Shown: positions 44,205 to 53,026 of the stretch, one piece after another
Layout of the letters: the number at the start of each line of letters is the position of its first letter
How positions within the stretch are numbered: the first letter of the stretch is position 1
Source: Pseudomonas gingeri
Lineage (GTDB): Bacteria > Pseudomonadota > Gammaproteobacteria > Pseudomonadales > Pseudomonadaceae
NCBI RefSeq assembly: GCF_013385425.1
Contig: NZ_JACAQA010000005.1
Coordinates: 642,652-706,651 of the forward strand
DNA length: 64,000 bases
Direction of reading: 5' to 3'
Notes under the pieces: generated by a model
The model's input: only the letters and a program-made list of their open reading frames with translations
What the model was told of the DNA's origin: nothing
The model's database searches: none
Program-made: the position numbers and the translations under genes

Positions 44205-45338
44205 ATGGTAGTCAAGGTCCTGGTGGTGGATGATTCGGGGTTTTTCCGCCGCCGCGTCTCGGAAATTCTTTCGGCGGATCCAAGCATTCAGGTCGTCGGT
44301 ACGGCGACCAACGGTAAAGAAGCCATCGATCAGGCCCTGGCCCTCAAGCCGGACGTGATCACCATGGACTACGAGATGCCGATGATGGACGGCATCACGG
44401 CGGTGCGGCATATCATGCAGCGCTGCCCGACGCCGGTGCTGATGTTCTCGTCCCTCACCCACGAAGGCGCCCGGGTCACCCTCGATGCGCTGGACGCCGG
44501 GGCCGTGGACTTCCTGCCGAAGAATTTCGAAGATATCTCGCGCAACCCGGAGAAGGTCAAGCAGCTGCTGTGCGAGAAGGTTCACAGCATTTCGCGCAGT
44601 AACCGCCGCTTCAGCAGTGTGCCTGCTGCCGCGCCGTCTCCGGCCCCTACGCCGACACCGGTGTCCAGCAGCTACGGCAGCCCGGCTCCGGCCCCCGTGC
44701 GCACCACCCCGGTGGCCAGTCGCGCTCCGGCGCCCGCACACGCCGCGGTCTCGACCTCCGGCGCGCCGAAGCGCAAGGCCTACAAGCTGGTTGCCATCGG
44801 TACCTCCACCGGTGGTCCGGTAGCCCTGCAGCGGGTCCTGACCCAGTTGCCGGCCAGCTTCCCGGCGCCCATCGTGTTGATCCAGCATATGCCGGCGGCC
44901 TTCACCAAGGCTTTTGCCGAACGTCTGGACAAGCTTTGCCAGATCAGCGTCAAGGAAGCCGAGGATGGCGACATCCTGCGTCCCGGGCTGGCCCTGCTCG
45001 CTCCGGGCGGCAAGCAGATGATGATCGACGGGCGTGGCGCGGTGAAAATCCTGCCAGGCGATGAGCGTCTGAACTACAAGCCTTGTGTGGATATCACCTT
45101 TGGTTCCGCGGCCAAGTCCTACGGTGACAAAGTTCTGGCGGTGGTTCTCACCGGCATGGGCGCCGATGGTCGTGAAGGCGCGCGCCTGCTCAAGCAGGGC
45201 GGCAGTGCCATCTGGGCCCAGGACGAAGCCAGTTGCGTGATCTACGGCATGCCCATGGCCATCGTCAAGGCTGAGCTGGCCGATGCGGTGTACAGCCTCG
45301 ATGAAATCGGCAAGCACCTGGTCGAGGCTTGTCTCTGA
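44205..45338 (+). CDS. cheB: chemotaxis methylesterase CheB
   Basis: Demethylates and deamidates receptor glutamates when phosphorylated by CheA. The 377 residues comprise a receiver with D55 ([13 protein letters not shown]), a Pro/Ala/Ser-rich linker (about 140-185), and an esterase domain with Ser in [10 protein letters not shown], His in [16 protein letters not shown] and Asp in TGMGADG. ATG 44205 has GGAG five bases upstream; GTG 44187 has no ribosome site. The stop overlaps motC (TGATG). Confidence 0.94.
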   Translation: MVVKVLVVDDSGFFRRRVSEILSADPSIQVVGTATNGKEAIDQALALKPDVITMDYEMPMMDGITAVRHIMQRCPTPVLMFSSLTHEGARVTLDALDAGAVDFLPKNFEDISRNPEKVKQLLCEKVHSISRSNRRFSSVPAAAPSPAPTPTPVSSSYGSPAPAPVRTTPVASRAPAPAHAAVSTSGAPKRKAYKLVAIGTSTGGPVALQRVLTQLPASFPAPIVLIQHMPAAFTKAFAERLDKLCQISVKEAEDGDILRPGLALLAPGGKQMMIDGRGAVKILPGDERLNYKPCVDITFGSAAKSYGDKVLAVVLTGMGADGREGARLLKQGGSAIWAQDEASCVIYGMPMAIVKAELADAVYSLDEIGKHLVEACL

Positions 45339-46078
45339 TGGATGTGTTGAGCCTTATCGGGATGATTCTGGCGTTTGTCGCCATCATCGGCGGCAACTTC
45401 CTCGAAGGTGGTCACCTGGGGGCCCTGGCCAACGGTCCGGCCGCCTTGATCGTGCTGGGCGGGACCATCGGCGCGGCTTTGCTGCAATCGCCGATGAGCG
45501 CGTTCAAGCGCGCCATGCAGATTCTTATCTGGATCCTCTTTCCACCGCGTATCGATCTGCCTGCCGGCGTCGAGCGCGTGGTCAACTGGAGTCTGACGGC
45601 GCGCAAGGAAGGCCTGTTGGGCCTGGAAAGCATCGCCGAGGCCGAGCCCGACACCTACTCGCGCAAGGGCCTGCAACTGCTGGTCGACGGTGCCGAGCCG
45701 GAAGCCATCCGCAGCATCCTCGAAGTGGACTTCTACACCCAGGAAAGCCGTGATATCGAGGCCGCCAAGGTCTTCGAAAGCATGGGCGGCTATGCGCCGA
45801 CCATCGGTATCATCGGTGCGGTGATGGGCTTGATTCACGTGATGGGCAACCTCGGCGACCCCTCGCAACTGGGTAGCGGGATTGCCGTGGCCTTTGTCGC
45901 GACCATCTACGGCGTGGCCAGTGCCAACCTGATACTGCTGCCGGTGGCCAGCAAGCTCAAGTCGATTGCCTTTCGCCAGTCGCGTTATCGGGAAATGCTC
46001 CTCGAGGGCATCCTGTCGATTGCCGAGGGCGAGAACCCGCGCTCCATTGAATTGAAGCTGCAAGGCTTCATGGAGTGA
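45338..46078 (+). CDS. motC: stator protein MotC (MotA family)
   Basis: Proton-channel subunit of the second Pseudomonas stator. The 246-residue protein has four membrane helices (about 4-24, 30-50, 148-170, 178-200). The large cytoplasmic loop has charged residues for contact with FliG (FPPRIDLPAGVERVV), and the conserved PTIGIIGAVMGLIHVM is present. ATG 45338 is the family start; the frame from TTG 45329 lies in cheB. It is coupled to cheB and followed by motD after 10 bases. Confidence 0.94.
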   Translation: MDVLSLIGMILAFVAIIGGNFLEGGHLGALANGPAALIVLGGTIGAALLQSPMSAFKRAMQILIWILFPPRIDLPAGVERVVNWSLTARKEGLLGLESIAEAEPDTYSRKGLQLLVDGAEPEAIRSILEVDFYTQESRDIEAAKVFESMGGYAPTIGIIGAVMGLIHVMGNLGDPSQLGSGIAVAFVATIYGVASANLILLPVASKLKSIAFRQSRYREMLLEGILSIAEGENPRSIELKLQGFME

Positions 46079-46088
46079 TGGAGTAGAC

Positions 46089-46976
46089 ATGGCCAGACGT
46101 CGCCAACACGAAGAGCATGTGAATCACGAGCGCTGGTTGGTTTCCTACGCTGACTTCATCACGCTGCTGTTCGCCTTTTTCGTGGTCATGTACTCGATTT
46201 CCTCGATCAACGAAGGCAAGTACAAGGTGATCTCCCAGGCGCTGGTCGGGGTCTTCAACGACGCCGACCGCAGCCTCAAGCCGATTCCCATCGGTGACGA
46301 GCGCCCGGTCACGGTCAAGCCTGCCGACCCGCTGATCAAGGATGTCGATCAGACCGATGCCGCCATCGGCCAGGGGGCCAAGGACCCGCTCAAGAGCATC
46401 GCCGACGATATCAGCGCGGCGTTCGGCGACCTGATCAGTTCCAACCAGATGACCGTGCGCGGCAACGAACTGTGGGTCGAGATCGAACTCAACTCCAGCC
46501 TGCTGTTCGGCAGCGGCGATGCAATGCCCAGTGACATGGCGTTCAACATCATCGAGAAGGTGGCGAAGATCCTCAAACCCTTCGACAACCCGATCCACGT
46601 CGAAGGCTTTACCGACGACCAGCCGATCCGTACCGCGCAATATCCCACCAACTGGGAGCTGTCCTCGGCCCGTTCGGCGAGTATCGTGCGGATGATGGCC
46701 ATGGACGGGGTCAACCCCGGCCGGCTGGCATCGGTGGGGTATGGCGAGTTCCAGCCGGTGGCCAACAATGCCACCGCCGAAGGTCGGGCGCGCAACCGGC
46801 GGGTGGTGCTGGTGGTGTCGCGTAATCTCGACGTACGCCGCAGCCTGACCGGTACCGGTACGGCCAATGCAACACCGGACGCGGCCTTGAAGCGTGCTGG
46901 CACACAAACTGCACCGCCAGCGATAAAGCAAGCGGTACGCGAGAAGGCCGTCAAATCTCCGGCACCTGCTCTATAA
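46089..46976 (+). CDS. motD: stator protein MotD (MotB family)
   Basis: Peptidoglycan-anchored partner of MotC. The 295 residues comprise a short cytoplasmic start, one membrane helix at about 18-38 with the proton-carrying Asp in VSYADFITLLFAFFVVMYS, then an OmpA-like domain from about 130 (LLFGSGDAMPSDMAFNII, VEGFTDDQPI, WELSSARSASIVRMM). The C-terminus is Ala/Pro/Thr-rich. AGTAGAC precedes the ATG, 10 bases after motC. Confidence 0.94.
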   Translation: MARRRQHEEHVNHERWLVSYADFITLLFAFFVVMYSISSINEGKYKVISQALVGVFNDADRSLKPIPIGDERPVTVKPADPLIKDVDQTDAAIGQGAKDPLKSIADDISAAFGDLISSNQMTVRGNELWVEIELNSSLLFGSGDAMPSDMAFNIIEKVAKILKPFDNPIHVEGFTDDQPIRTAQYPTNWELSSARSASIVRMMAMDGVNPGRLASVGYGEFQPVANNATAEGRARNRRVVLVVSRNLDVRRSLTGTGTANATPDAALKRAGTQTAPPAIKQAVREKAVKSPAPAL

Positions 46977-47027
46977 CTTGGCGCTATTTCTCGGCCGGCT
47001 TGACGCCGGGCGGGAGGAATACACTGA

Positions 47028-47816
47028 ATGAGAGTCTGGGCAGTAGCCAATCAAAAGGGTGGCGTCGGTAAGACCACTTCCTCCATCGCTTTAGCCGGAT
47101 TGCTGGCCGAGGCGGGCAAGCGCGTGGTCGTGGTCGACCTCGACCCCCACGGCTCGATGACCAGCTATTTCGGTTATGACCCCGATACCCTGGAACACAG
47201 CACCTTCGACCTGTTCCAGCACCGGGGCACGGTGCCTGTGGGCTTGCCCGGGCAATTGCTGCTGTCCACCAGCGACGAACGGATTTCCCTGTTGCCCTCC
47301 AGCACCGCCCTGGCGACCCTTGAGCGCTTGTCGCCGGGCCAGAGCGGCCTGGGCCTGGTGATCGCCAAGAGTCTGGCGCAGTTGTGGCAGGATTTCGATT
47401 ACGCGGTGATCGACAGCCCGCCGCTGTTGGGTGTGCTGATGGTCAACGCCTTGGCGGCGAGCCAGCAACTGGTGGTGCCGGTGCAGACCGAACATCTGGC
47501 GGTCAAGGGCCTGGAGCGGATGGTCAACACCCTGGCGATGATCAACCGTTCACGCAAGCAGGCCTTGCCCTACACCATCGTACCGACCTTGTTCGATCGC
47601 CGGACCCAGGCGTCCATGGGGACTCTGCGGGTCCTGCGCGACAAGTTCCCGGAGACCATCTGGGAAGGCTACATTCCGGTCGACACGCGCCTGCGCGATG
47701 CCAGCCGGGCGGGTGTCACACCGTCGCAGTTCGACGGCAAGAGCCGGGGCGTGCTGGCCTATCGGGCCTTGCTCAAGCACTTGCTCACCCAACAACTCAT
47801 TCCGCAGGTGGCCTGA
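47028..47816 (+). CDS. ParA-family ATPase (ParC-like, chemoreceptor array positioning)
   Basis: A 262-residue P-loop ATPase starting MRVWAVANQKGGVGKTTSS (deviant Walker A 9-18), with VVDLDPHGSMTSYFGYD and VIDSPPLLGVLMVNAL. The place in a che/mot cluster next to a CheW-like protein matches the ParC/ParP system, which localises chemoreceptor arrays to the pole in Vibrio. A plasmid-type ParA is unlikely because no ParB is here. It starts 51 bases after motD. Confidence 0.85.
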   Translation: MRVWAVANQKGGVGKTTSSIALAGLLAEAGKRVVVVDLDPHGSMTSYFGYDPDTLEHSTFDLFQHRGTVPVGLPGQLLLSTSDERISLLPSSTALATLERLSPGQSGLGLVIAKSLAQLWQDFDYAVIDSPPLLGVLMVNALAASQQLVVPVQTEHLAVKGLERMVNTLAMINRSRKQALPYTIVPTLFDRRTQASMGTLRVLRDKFPETIWEGYIPVDTRLRDASRAGVTPSQFDGKSRGVLAYRALLKHLLTQQLIPQVA

Positions 47817-47888
47817 CGTGTCCCAGTCCTCAAGTCATCTGCCTGTCCAGCCGATACCCTTTACAGGTTACTGTAACGGGACATCTCC

Positions 47889-48806
47889 ATGGGCATGCAC
47901 ATGATCCGTCCTGTCGAAATCACCACACGGCCGCAAGTGGCGCTGCAATCCTATCTGGATGCACTGCTGCAGGAGGCGACCGAAGAGTTGCCGGTGGAAA
48001 TCGCCGTCGCCGTCGAGGTGCCGGTCGCGGTACCGCTGCTGGTAGAGCCGAGCGCGGCCAGCGAGCTGGACGAGTTCCAGGCCGCCGTGCTCGAAGAGCA
48101 GGCCCGCGATGCCCTGGCCGCGCAAGCCGTGGTTGCCGCTCCCGTGGTGGCGGCGCCTGCGCCAGTGCCAGTGGTGTTGGAAGCGCCGGTGGCGATACCG
48201 CAGGTTGTGCCGGTCGCGCCCGTGGTGGTGGAGCCGGTGGTCGAGGTGCATCTGCCGCCCGCGGCGAATATCCCGCCGCCACCGATGCAGGGCGACGAGC
48301 GTCCCCATTGGGCGGCCGAGCCTTTCGAATGCCTGCTGTTCGACGTCGCCGGGCTGACCCTGGCGGTGCCGCTGGTCTGCCTGGGGTCGATCTATTCGCT
48401 GGCGGGGCACGAGCTGACGCCATTGTTCGGACAGCCGGAATGGTTCCTCGGGATCCTGCCGAGCCAGGCCGGCAACCTGAAAGTGCTGGATACCGCGCGC
48501 TGGGTGATGCCGGACCGCTATCGCGACGATTTCCGCCAGGGGCTGCAATATGTGATCTCGGTCCAGGGCTACGAATGGGGGCTGGCGGTGCATCAGGTCA
48601 GCCGTTCCCTGCGCCTGGACCCCAACGAAATCAAATGGCGTACCCATCGTGGACAGCGGCCGTGGCTGGCCGGCACGGTCATCGAACACATGTGTGCGTT
48701 GCTCGACGTCTCCGAACTGGCTGAACTGATCGCCAGCGGTGCGGTGAAACATCTGCAAACGAACAAGCCGGCCGGTAAACCAGCCAGCAAACCAACGAAC
48801 AAATAA
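47889..48806 (+). CDS. CheW-like protein with Pro/Val-rich linker (ParP-like)
   Basis: A 305-residue protein. The N-terminal part contains VALQSYLDALLQEAT (helix) and a Val/Pro/Ala-rich stretch (30-125). The C-terminal CheW-like domain (about 145-280) has FECLLFDVAGLTLAVPL, WFLGILPSQAGNLKVLDTARWVM and VHQVSRSLRLDPNEI. The arrangement is that of ParP, which joins ParC to CheA and receptors. The start could also be ATG 47895 or 47901; none has a good ribosome site. It ends in a Lys/Pro-rich tail. Confidence 0.8.
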   Translation: MGMHMIRPVEITTRPQVALQSYLDALLQEATEELPVEIAVAVEVPVAVPLLVEPSAASELDEFQAAVLEEQARDALAAQAVVAAPVVAAPAPVPVVLEAPVAIPQVVPVAPVVVEPVVEVHLPPAANIPPPPMQGDERPHWAAEPFECLLFDVAGLTLAVPLVCLGSIYSLAGHELTPLFGQPEWFLGILPSQAGNLKVLDTARWVMPDRYRDDFRQGLQYVISVQGYEWGLAVHQVSRSLRLDPNEIKWRTHRGQRPWLAGTVIEHMCALLDVSELAELIASGAVKHLQTNKPAGKPASKPTNK

Positions 48807-48812
48807 CGGCGT

Positions 48813-48833
48813 CCTCGCGGTCCCCCCGCGAGG
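48813..48833. other. GC-rich hairpin between the ParP-like gene and cheW
   Basis: CCTCGCGG (48813-48820) and CCGCGAGG (48826-48833) form a perfect 8-base stem with a TCCCC loop. There is no T tract on the plus strand, so it is more likely a pausing or stability hairpin than a terminator; cheW starts 46 bases later. Confidence 0.5.
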
Positions 48834-48879
48834 CTTGCCAGAGCACACACCGTATCAACGGTCATTGAGGGTCAGGGGT

Positions 48880-49362
48880 ATGAATAAGTCGTCGTCCGCA
48901 CAGAGTTCCGAAGATCCGATCCTGCAATGGGTAACCTTCAAGCTGGATAACGAGTCCTATGGGATCAACGTGATGCGCGTCCAGGAAGTCCTGCGCTACA
49001 CCGAGATCGCCCCGGTACCGGGTGCACCGAGCTACGTGCTGGGGATCATCAACCTGCGCGGCAACGTGGTCACCGTGATCGACACCCGCCAGCGTTTCGG
49101 CCTGATGCCGACCGAAGTGAACGACAACACCCGTATCGTGATCATCGAGGCCGACAAGCAAGTGGTCGGTATCATGGTCGACAGCGTGGCCGAAGTGGTC
49201 TATCTGCGTCAGTCGGAAGTCGAAACCGCGCCGAACGTGGGTAACGACGAATCGGCCAAGTTCATCCAGGGCGTGTGCAACAAGAACAACGAACTGCTGA
49301 TTCTGGTTGAGCTGGACAAGATGATGAGCGAAGAAGAATGGTCCGAGCTGGAGAGCATCTGA
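48880..49362 (+). CDS. cheW: chemotaxis coupling protein CheW
   Basis: Couples receptors to CheA. The 160-residue protein is one CheW domain: LQWVTFKLDNESYGINVMRV at the start, then LRYTEIAPVPGAPSYVLGII, NLRGNVVTVIDTRQRFGL and IMVDSVAEVVYL. ATG 48880 follows GGGTCAGGGGT; the longer frame from 48835 adds a Pro/Arg-rich start without support. The stop is directly followed by the TTG of the DUF2802 gene. Confidence 0.95.
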   Translation: MNKSSSAQSSEDPILQWVTFKLDNESYGINVMRVQEVLRYTEIAPVPGAPSYVLGIINLRGNVVTVIDTRQRFGLMPTEVNDNTRIVIIEADKQVVGIMVDSVAEVVYLRQSEVETAPNVGNDESAKFIQGVCNKNNELLILVELDKMMSEEEWSELESI

Positions 49363-49755
49363 TTGATTCTTGAGGTCGCCGTTATTCTCCTGGCCCTGTT
49401 GTGGGCCGGGACCGTAGGGATGTTTGTGGTCTATGCCCGCAACCAGCGTCTGATTGCCGGGCAGCAGGCCGAGGGCGATGCGTTGCGGGACCAACGCATC
49501 AAGGAGCTGGCGCGGCGCGTGGATAACTTCCAGAACGGCACCGTGCGCATGGGCGAGGACCTGCACGAGCTGCGGGCCGTCGTCGCACCCTTGCCGGAAA
49601 AGCTTGCCCAGCTGGAGCAGCGTGATCCGTCGAGCCTGTCCTTCGCCCAGGCGGCACGGCTGGTGGGGATGGGGGCCAGCGTTGATGAATTGACGCAGTC
49701 CTGCGGCCTGACCCAGGCCGAGGCGGAACTGATGAGCAAGTTGCATCGGGGTTGA
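49363..49755 (+). CDS. DUF2802 membrane protein
   Basis: A 130-residue protein beginning at TTG 49363 with no gap after the cheW stop. One N-terminal membrane helix (VAVILLALLWAGTVGMFVVYA, about 5-25), then a coiled-coil segment (RDQRIKELARRVDNFQNGT), then a C-terminal helical DUF2802 region (AARLVGMGASVDELTQSCGL, EAELMSKLHR). It is conserved at this position in Pseudomonas. Role unknown, possibly linked to the chemotaxis array. Confidence 0.8.
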   Translation: MILEVAVILLALLWAGTVGMFVVYARNQRLIAGQQAEGDALRDQRIKELARRVDNFQNGTVRMGEDLHELRAVVAPLPEKLAQLEQRDPSSLSFAQAARLVGMGASVDELTQSCGLTQAEAELMSKLHRG

Positions 49756-49778
49756 AGCCTTCGCCGTTGGCCTGACCC

Positions 49779-49800
49779 TGGCGCCCTTGGATGGGCGCCA
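49779..49800. terminator. hairpin between convergent genes
   Basis: TGGCGCCC (49779-49786) and GGGCGCCA (49793-49800) form a perfect 8-base stem with a TTGGAT loop, in the 51 bases between the DUF2802 gene (plus) and the end of the minus-strand gene at 49807. It is placed to stop both transcripts, but neither strand shows a T tract. Confidence 0.5.
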
Positions 49801-49806
49801 CAAGGT

Positions 49807-50601
49807 TCAGTGACGGGTCGCGATCCAGATCAGCAAGCCGGCCTGGAACATCGCAAAGGCCACCAGGCAGGTGATGGTGAAGCGCAGGCCGGTGTCTTCA
49901 CGCTTGAATTTGCTCACGCGTTCTTCCTGCTGGCGCAGCTTCACTTCCTGTTCCAGCAGGTTCTGTTCGGCGGTCTGCAGCATCTGCGCCGCTTCGAGTA
50001 TTTCGACGAATTGCAGTTTTTCGGTGTTCCACGCCGTGCGCAGGTCGCCGACCCGCACGTCCTTGTAGCTGCCCTTGAGGTGCAGGGGGGCATCCGCGTA
50101 TTCGACTTCGTAACCCTGGACTTTCAGGAAGTGATCGCGGCGCAGGCGGGTGTCTTCGTTCAAGGCGTCCTTGTTTTGCAGGGTGGCGCCATCGACCACG
50201 TAATGTGAGCCTTTCTTCTGGGCCCAGATCGCGGCCTGGGCGGCCAGGAAACGTCCGATACCGCGATTCATCGGCTCGACCTGCAAGCCGCTTTCCGGTC
50301 CGAAATGCACGCGCTGGGTGCTGTGGTCGACCCACACGTCCAGGTGGTTCTGTTCCTTGCGCACCCGTTGTCCCGGCAGCTGGATCTCCAGGCGCAGCAG
50401 GCTGCGTTCCTTGCTATGGCGCTCGGCGTAGCCGAACTGGACAAACCGCAGGGGGCGGGCGCCGGTGCTGCGCTCGGTGGGCAGGGGCGCCAGGCGCAGC
50501 AGCTTGAAGTGCTCGGCCTGGACGTCCGCCCACGGCAGCTCCACGGGCGGGGCCTCGGCGGCTTCGGCGGTGTTTTCGGTTGAGGCTTGGGGTTCAGTCA
50601 T
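49807..50601 (-). CDS. unknown protein with C-terminal coiled coil and membrane anchor
   Basis: A 264-residue protein. The N-terminus is acidic and Pro/Ala-rich (1-25). A central domain (about 30-190) has FVQFGYAERHSKERSLLRL, VWVDHSTQRVHFGPESGL and RFLAAQAAIWAQKKGSHYV. A coiled coil follows (about 205-240, AEQNLLEQEVKLRQQEERV), then one membrane helix at the extreme C-terminus (TCLVAFAMFQAGLLIWIA). This is a tail-anchored topology facing the cytoplasm. I recognise no family. Its upstream region holds the 91-base REPIN. Confidence 0.7.
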   Translation of the reverse strand: MTEPQASTENTAEAAEAPPVELPWADVQAEHFKLLRLAPLPTERSTGARPLRFVQFGYAERHSKERSLLRLEIQLPGQRVRKEQNHLDVWVDHSTQRVHFGPESGLQVEPMNRGIGRFLAAQAAIWAQKKGSHYVVDGATLQNKDALNEDTRLRRDHFLKVQGYEVEYADAPLHLKGSYKDVRVGDLRTAWNTEKLQFVEILEAAQMLQTAEQNLLEQEVKLRQQEERVSKFKREDTGLRFTITCLVAFAMFQAGLLIWIATRH

Positions 50602-50738
50602 TCGGCAAGATCCTGTCCGTATCCAGCTTGCCGGTCACAATATCGGTACCGGCAATGACTTATCGGCCGTTTTTGGCAGGACTGGAGCAGAAAGTGCCCT
50701 TGGGCCTGGCACCGGTCCTGTAGCGGTCTTGAGGGCCT

Positions 50739-50829
50739 CTTCGCGGGCAAGCCCAGCTCCTACAGTCCAGTGTCGAACACAAATTTTACACACGACACTG
50801 AACTGTAGGAGCTGGGCTTGCCCGCGAAG
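50739..50829. repeat. REPIN: 37-base nearly perfect inverted repeat
   Basis: 50739-50775 and 50793-50829 are reverse complements at 36 of 37 positions, with a 17-base AT-rich loop. The arms contain GTAGGAGCTGGGCTTGCCC, the REP core also seen at 27233-27323. Flanking bases (TTGAGGGC outside on both sides) extend the symmetry partly. It lies in the 252-base gap between two minus-strand genes. Confidence 0.92.
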
Positions 50830-50853
50830 CTTTTGACGCCCTCAAGCCGGGCC

Positions 50854-51807
50854 TCAGTGATGCGGCAGCCCGTCGATAAAGGCCAGGATCCGGCTGCCCA
50901 GTTCGGCGGCCAGAGGCAGTTGCGGGTCCTTGTAGGAGGCCAGCTGGCTCTTGATATCTTCGGGGACGATACGCAGCACGTGGTTCATGCCGTCAATCAG
51001 CGCCAGCTGCGCGTCCGGCTTGGCGGCCTTGAGCGCCTCGGCATCGCCGACGCCGACCTGGATGTCGTTGCGGCCCTGGACGATCAGTGCGGGTATCTTC
51101 AGGCGGGCGAAAGCCGCCGCCGGGTCCTGGCGAAACAGGCTGATCAGGTAGGGCTGGACGCTGGGACGGAAAATCGGCATCAGCGGCGCGGGGATATCGT
51201 TGTCCAGGTGCCCGGCCTTGAGGCTGTCGAGCAGAGCGTTGGCCCGCAACATCAAGGCCGGCGGCAGGTTATTGGCCAGTTGCTGGCGGACCACGCTGTC
51301 GACCGGGCGGCCGCTGCCGGCGACGCTGATCAGCGCCGCGACGTCCAGCTTGGGCGCCGCCAGGGTGGCGATCAATGCGCCCTCGCTGTGGCCGAGCAGG
51401 ATCAGTGGCCCGAAACGCGGGTCGGCCTTGAGCTTTTCGCCCCAGGCCACCACATCCGCCGTATATCCCTCGATACTCAGGGTTCGCTCGTCGGGTGCGG
51501 CCGCCAGGCTGGCGGCCACGCCACGCTTGTCGAAGCGCACGCTGGCAATATTGTGACTGGCCAGTACCCCGGCCAGGCGCTTGAGGCTGTCGGTGCGACC
51601 GCCATCGGGATTGTTGCCATCGCGATCGGTGGGGCCTGAGCCGGACACGATCAACACCACGGGTACCGGTGCGTCGGAGCGCGGCAGCAGCAACGAGCCG
51701 AACAGCTCGCCGCTGCCGGTGTCCAGGGTGATCGGTTGTTGTAGCAGCACGGAGGCTTGGGCAAAACCGCTGAACAGGGTCAGGGCCATCAGAATCAATC
51801 GCAGCAT
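50854..51807 (-). CDS. exported alpha/beta hydrolase
   Basis: A 317-residue serine hydrolase. A signal peptide (MLRLILMALTLFSGFAQA, about 1-18) places it in the periplasm. It has an oxyanion-type VVLIVSGSGPTDRDGNN, the nucleophile elbow LLGHSEGALIA, and the acid/His end ALIDGMNHVLRIVPE. Start taken at 51807 because the signal peptide begins there; the open frame extends to 51945 but would overlap aroC. It resembles dienelactone hydrolase/prolyl-oligopeptidase-like esterases; substrate unknown. Confidence 0.82.
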   Translation of the reverse strand: MLRLILMALTLFSGFAQASVLLQQPITLDTGSGELFGSLLLPRSDAPVPVVLIVSGSGPTDRDGNNPDGGRTDSLKRLAGVLASHNIASVRFDKRGVAASLAAAPDERTLSIEGYTADVVAWGEKLKADPRFGPLILLGHSEGALIATLAAPKLDVAALISVAGSGRPVDSVVRQQLANNLPPALMLRANALLDSLKAGHLDNDIPAPLMPIFRPSVQPYLISLFRQDPAAAFARLKIPALIVQGRNDIQVGVGDAEALKAAKPDAQLALIDGMNHVLRIVPEDIKSQLASYKDPQLPLAAELGSRILAFIDGLPHH

Positions 51808-51934
51808 TATCACGCCATTATCTACAGAGTGTCGGTTCGACTCGCCATCGAGGATAAGGTTCGAGGATGAACTACGGGGATAGCCCGCGTATACTGCCAC
51901 GCTTGATCTAGACTCGATTCGCGGAGCGCCCTGC

Positions 51935-53026
51935 ATGTCCGGCAATACTTACGGCAAGCTGTTCACTGTCACCACCGCAGGCGAAAGCCATGGCCCGGCG
52001 TTGGTCGCCATTGTCGACGGCTGCCCTCCGGGCCTGGAGTTGTCCCTGGACGACCTGCAGCGCGACCTCGACCGCCGCAAGCCGGGCACCAGCCGCCACA
52101 CCACCCAGCGCCAGGAAGCCGACGAAGTGGAGATCCTCTCCGGGGTTTTCGAAGGCCGTACCACCGGCTGCGCCATCGGCCTGCTGATCCGCAACACCGA
52201 CCAGAAGTCCAAGGACTACTCGGCGATCAAGGACCTGTTCCGCCCGGCCCACGCCGACTACACCTATCACCATAAATACGGTGGGCGCGATTATCGCGGC
52301 GGCGGCCGCAGTTCCGCCCGGGAAACCGCCATGCGCGTGGCGGCCGGTGCCATCGCGAAGAAATTCCTCGCCAGCCAGGGCATCGTTATCCGTGGCTACA
52401 TGAGCCAGCTGGGCCCTATCGAAATCCCGTTCAAGACCTGGGACTCGGTGGAGCAGAATGCCTTTTTCTGTCCCGATCCGGACAAGGTGCCTGAGCTTGA
52501 AGCCTATATGGACCAGTTGCGGCGCGACCAGGATTCGGTCGGTGCGAAGATCACCGTGGTTGCCGAAGGCGTGATGCCGGGCCTCGGCGAGCCGATCTTC
52601 GACCGCCTGGATGCGGAACTGGCCCATGGGCTGATGAGCATCAACGCGGTCAAGGGGGTCGAGATCGGTGCCGGTTTTGCCTGCGTGGCCCAGCGCGGCA
52701 CCGAACATCGCGACGAACTGACCCCGGAAGGTTTCCTCAGCAACAACGCCGGCGGCATCCTTGGCGGGATTTCCTCCGGCCAGCCGATTGTCGCGCACCT
52801 GGCCCTCAAACCGACCTCGAGCATCACTACGCCGGGACGCTCCATCGATATCCATGGCAACCCGGTGGACGTGATCACCAAGGGCCGTCATGACCCTTGC
52901 GTGGGCATCCGTGCCACCCCGATCGCCGAAGCGATGATGGCGATCGTACTGATGGACCACCTGCTGCGTCACCGCGGGCAGAACGCGGACGTGCGGGTCG
53001 GCACACCGGTACTGGGCCAGTTGTAA
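51935..53026 (+). CDS. aroC: chorismate synthase AroC
   Basis: Last step of the shikimate pathway: removes phosphate from EPSP to give chorismate, using reduced FMN. The 363 residues show the family signatures [18 protein letters not shown] (16-33), [15 protein letters not shown] and [13 protein letters not shown] [14 protein letters not shown], with the C-terminal [17 protein letters not shown]. The TAA stop overlaps the MFS ATG by one base (TAATG). Confidence 0.97.
   Translation: MSGNTYGKLFTVTTAGESHGPALVAIVDGCPPGLELSLDDLQRDLDRRKPGTSRHTTQRQEADEVEILSGVFEGRTTGCAIGLLIRNTDQKSKDYSAIKDLFRPAHADYTYHHKYGGRDYRGGGRSSARETAMRVAAGAIAKKFLASQGIVIRGYMSQLGPIEIPFKTWDSVEQNAFFCPDPDKVPELEAYMDQLRRDQDSVGAKITVVAEGVMPGLGEPIFDRLDAELAHGLMSINAVKGVEIGAGFACVAQRGTEHRDELTPEGFLSNNAGGILGGISSGQPIVAHLALKPTSSITTPGRSIDIHGNPVDVITKGRHDPCVGIRATPIAEAMMAIVLMDHLLRHRGQNADVRVGTPVLGQL

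Noticed and set aside
48813..48833. rho-independent terminator before cheW
   Set aside because: The stem is strong, but no T tract follows on either strand. It is listed only as a hairpin.
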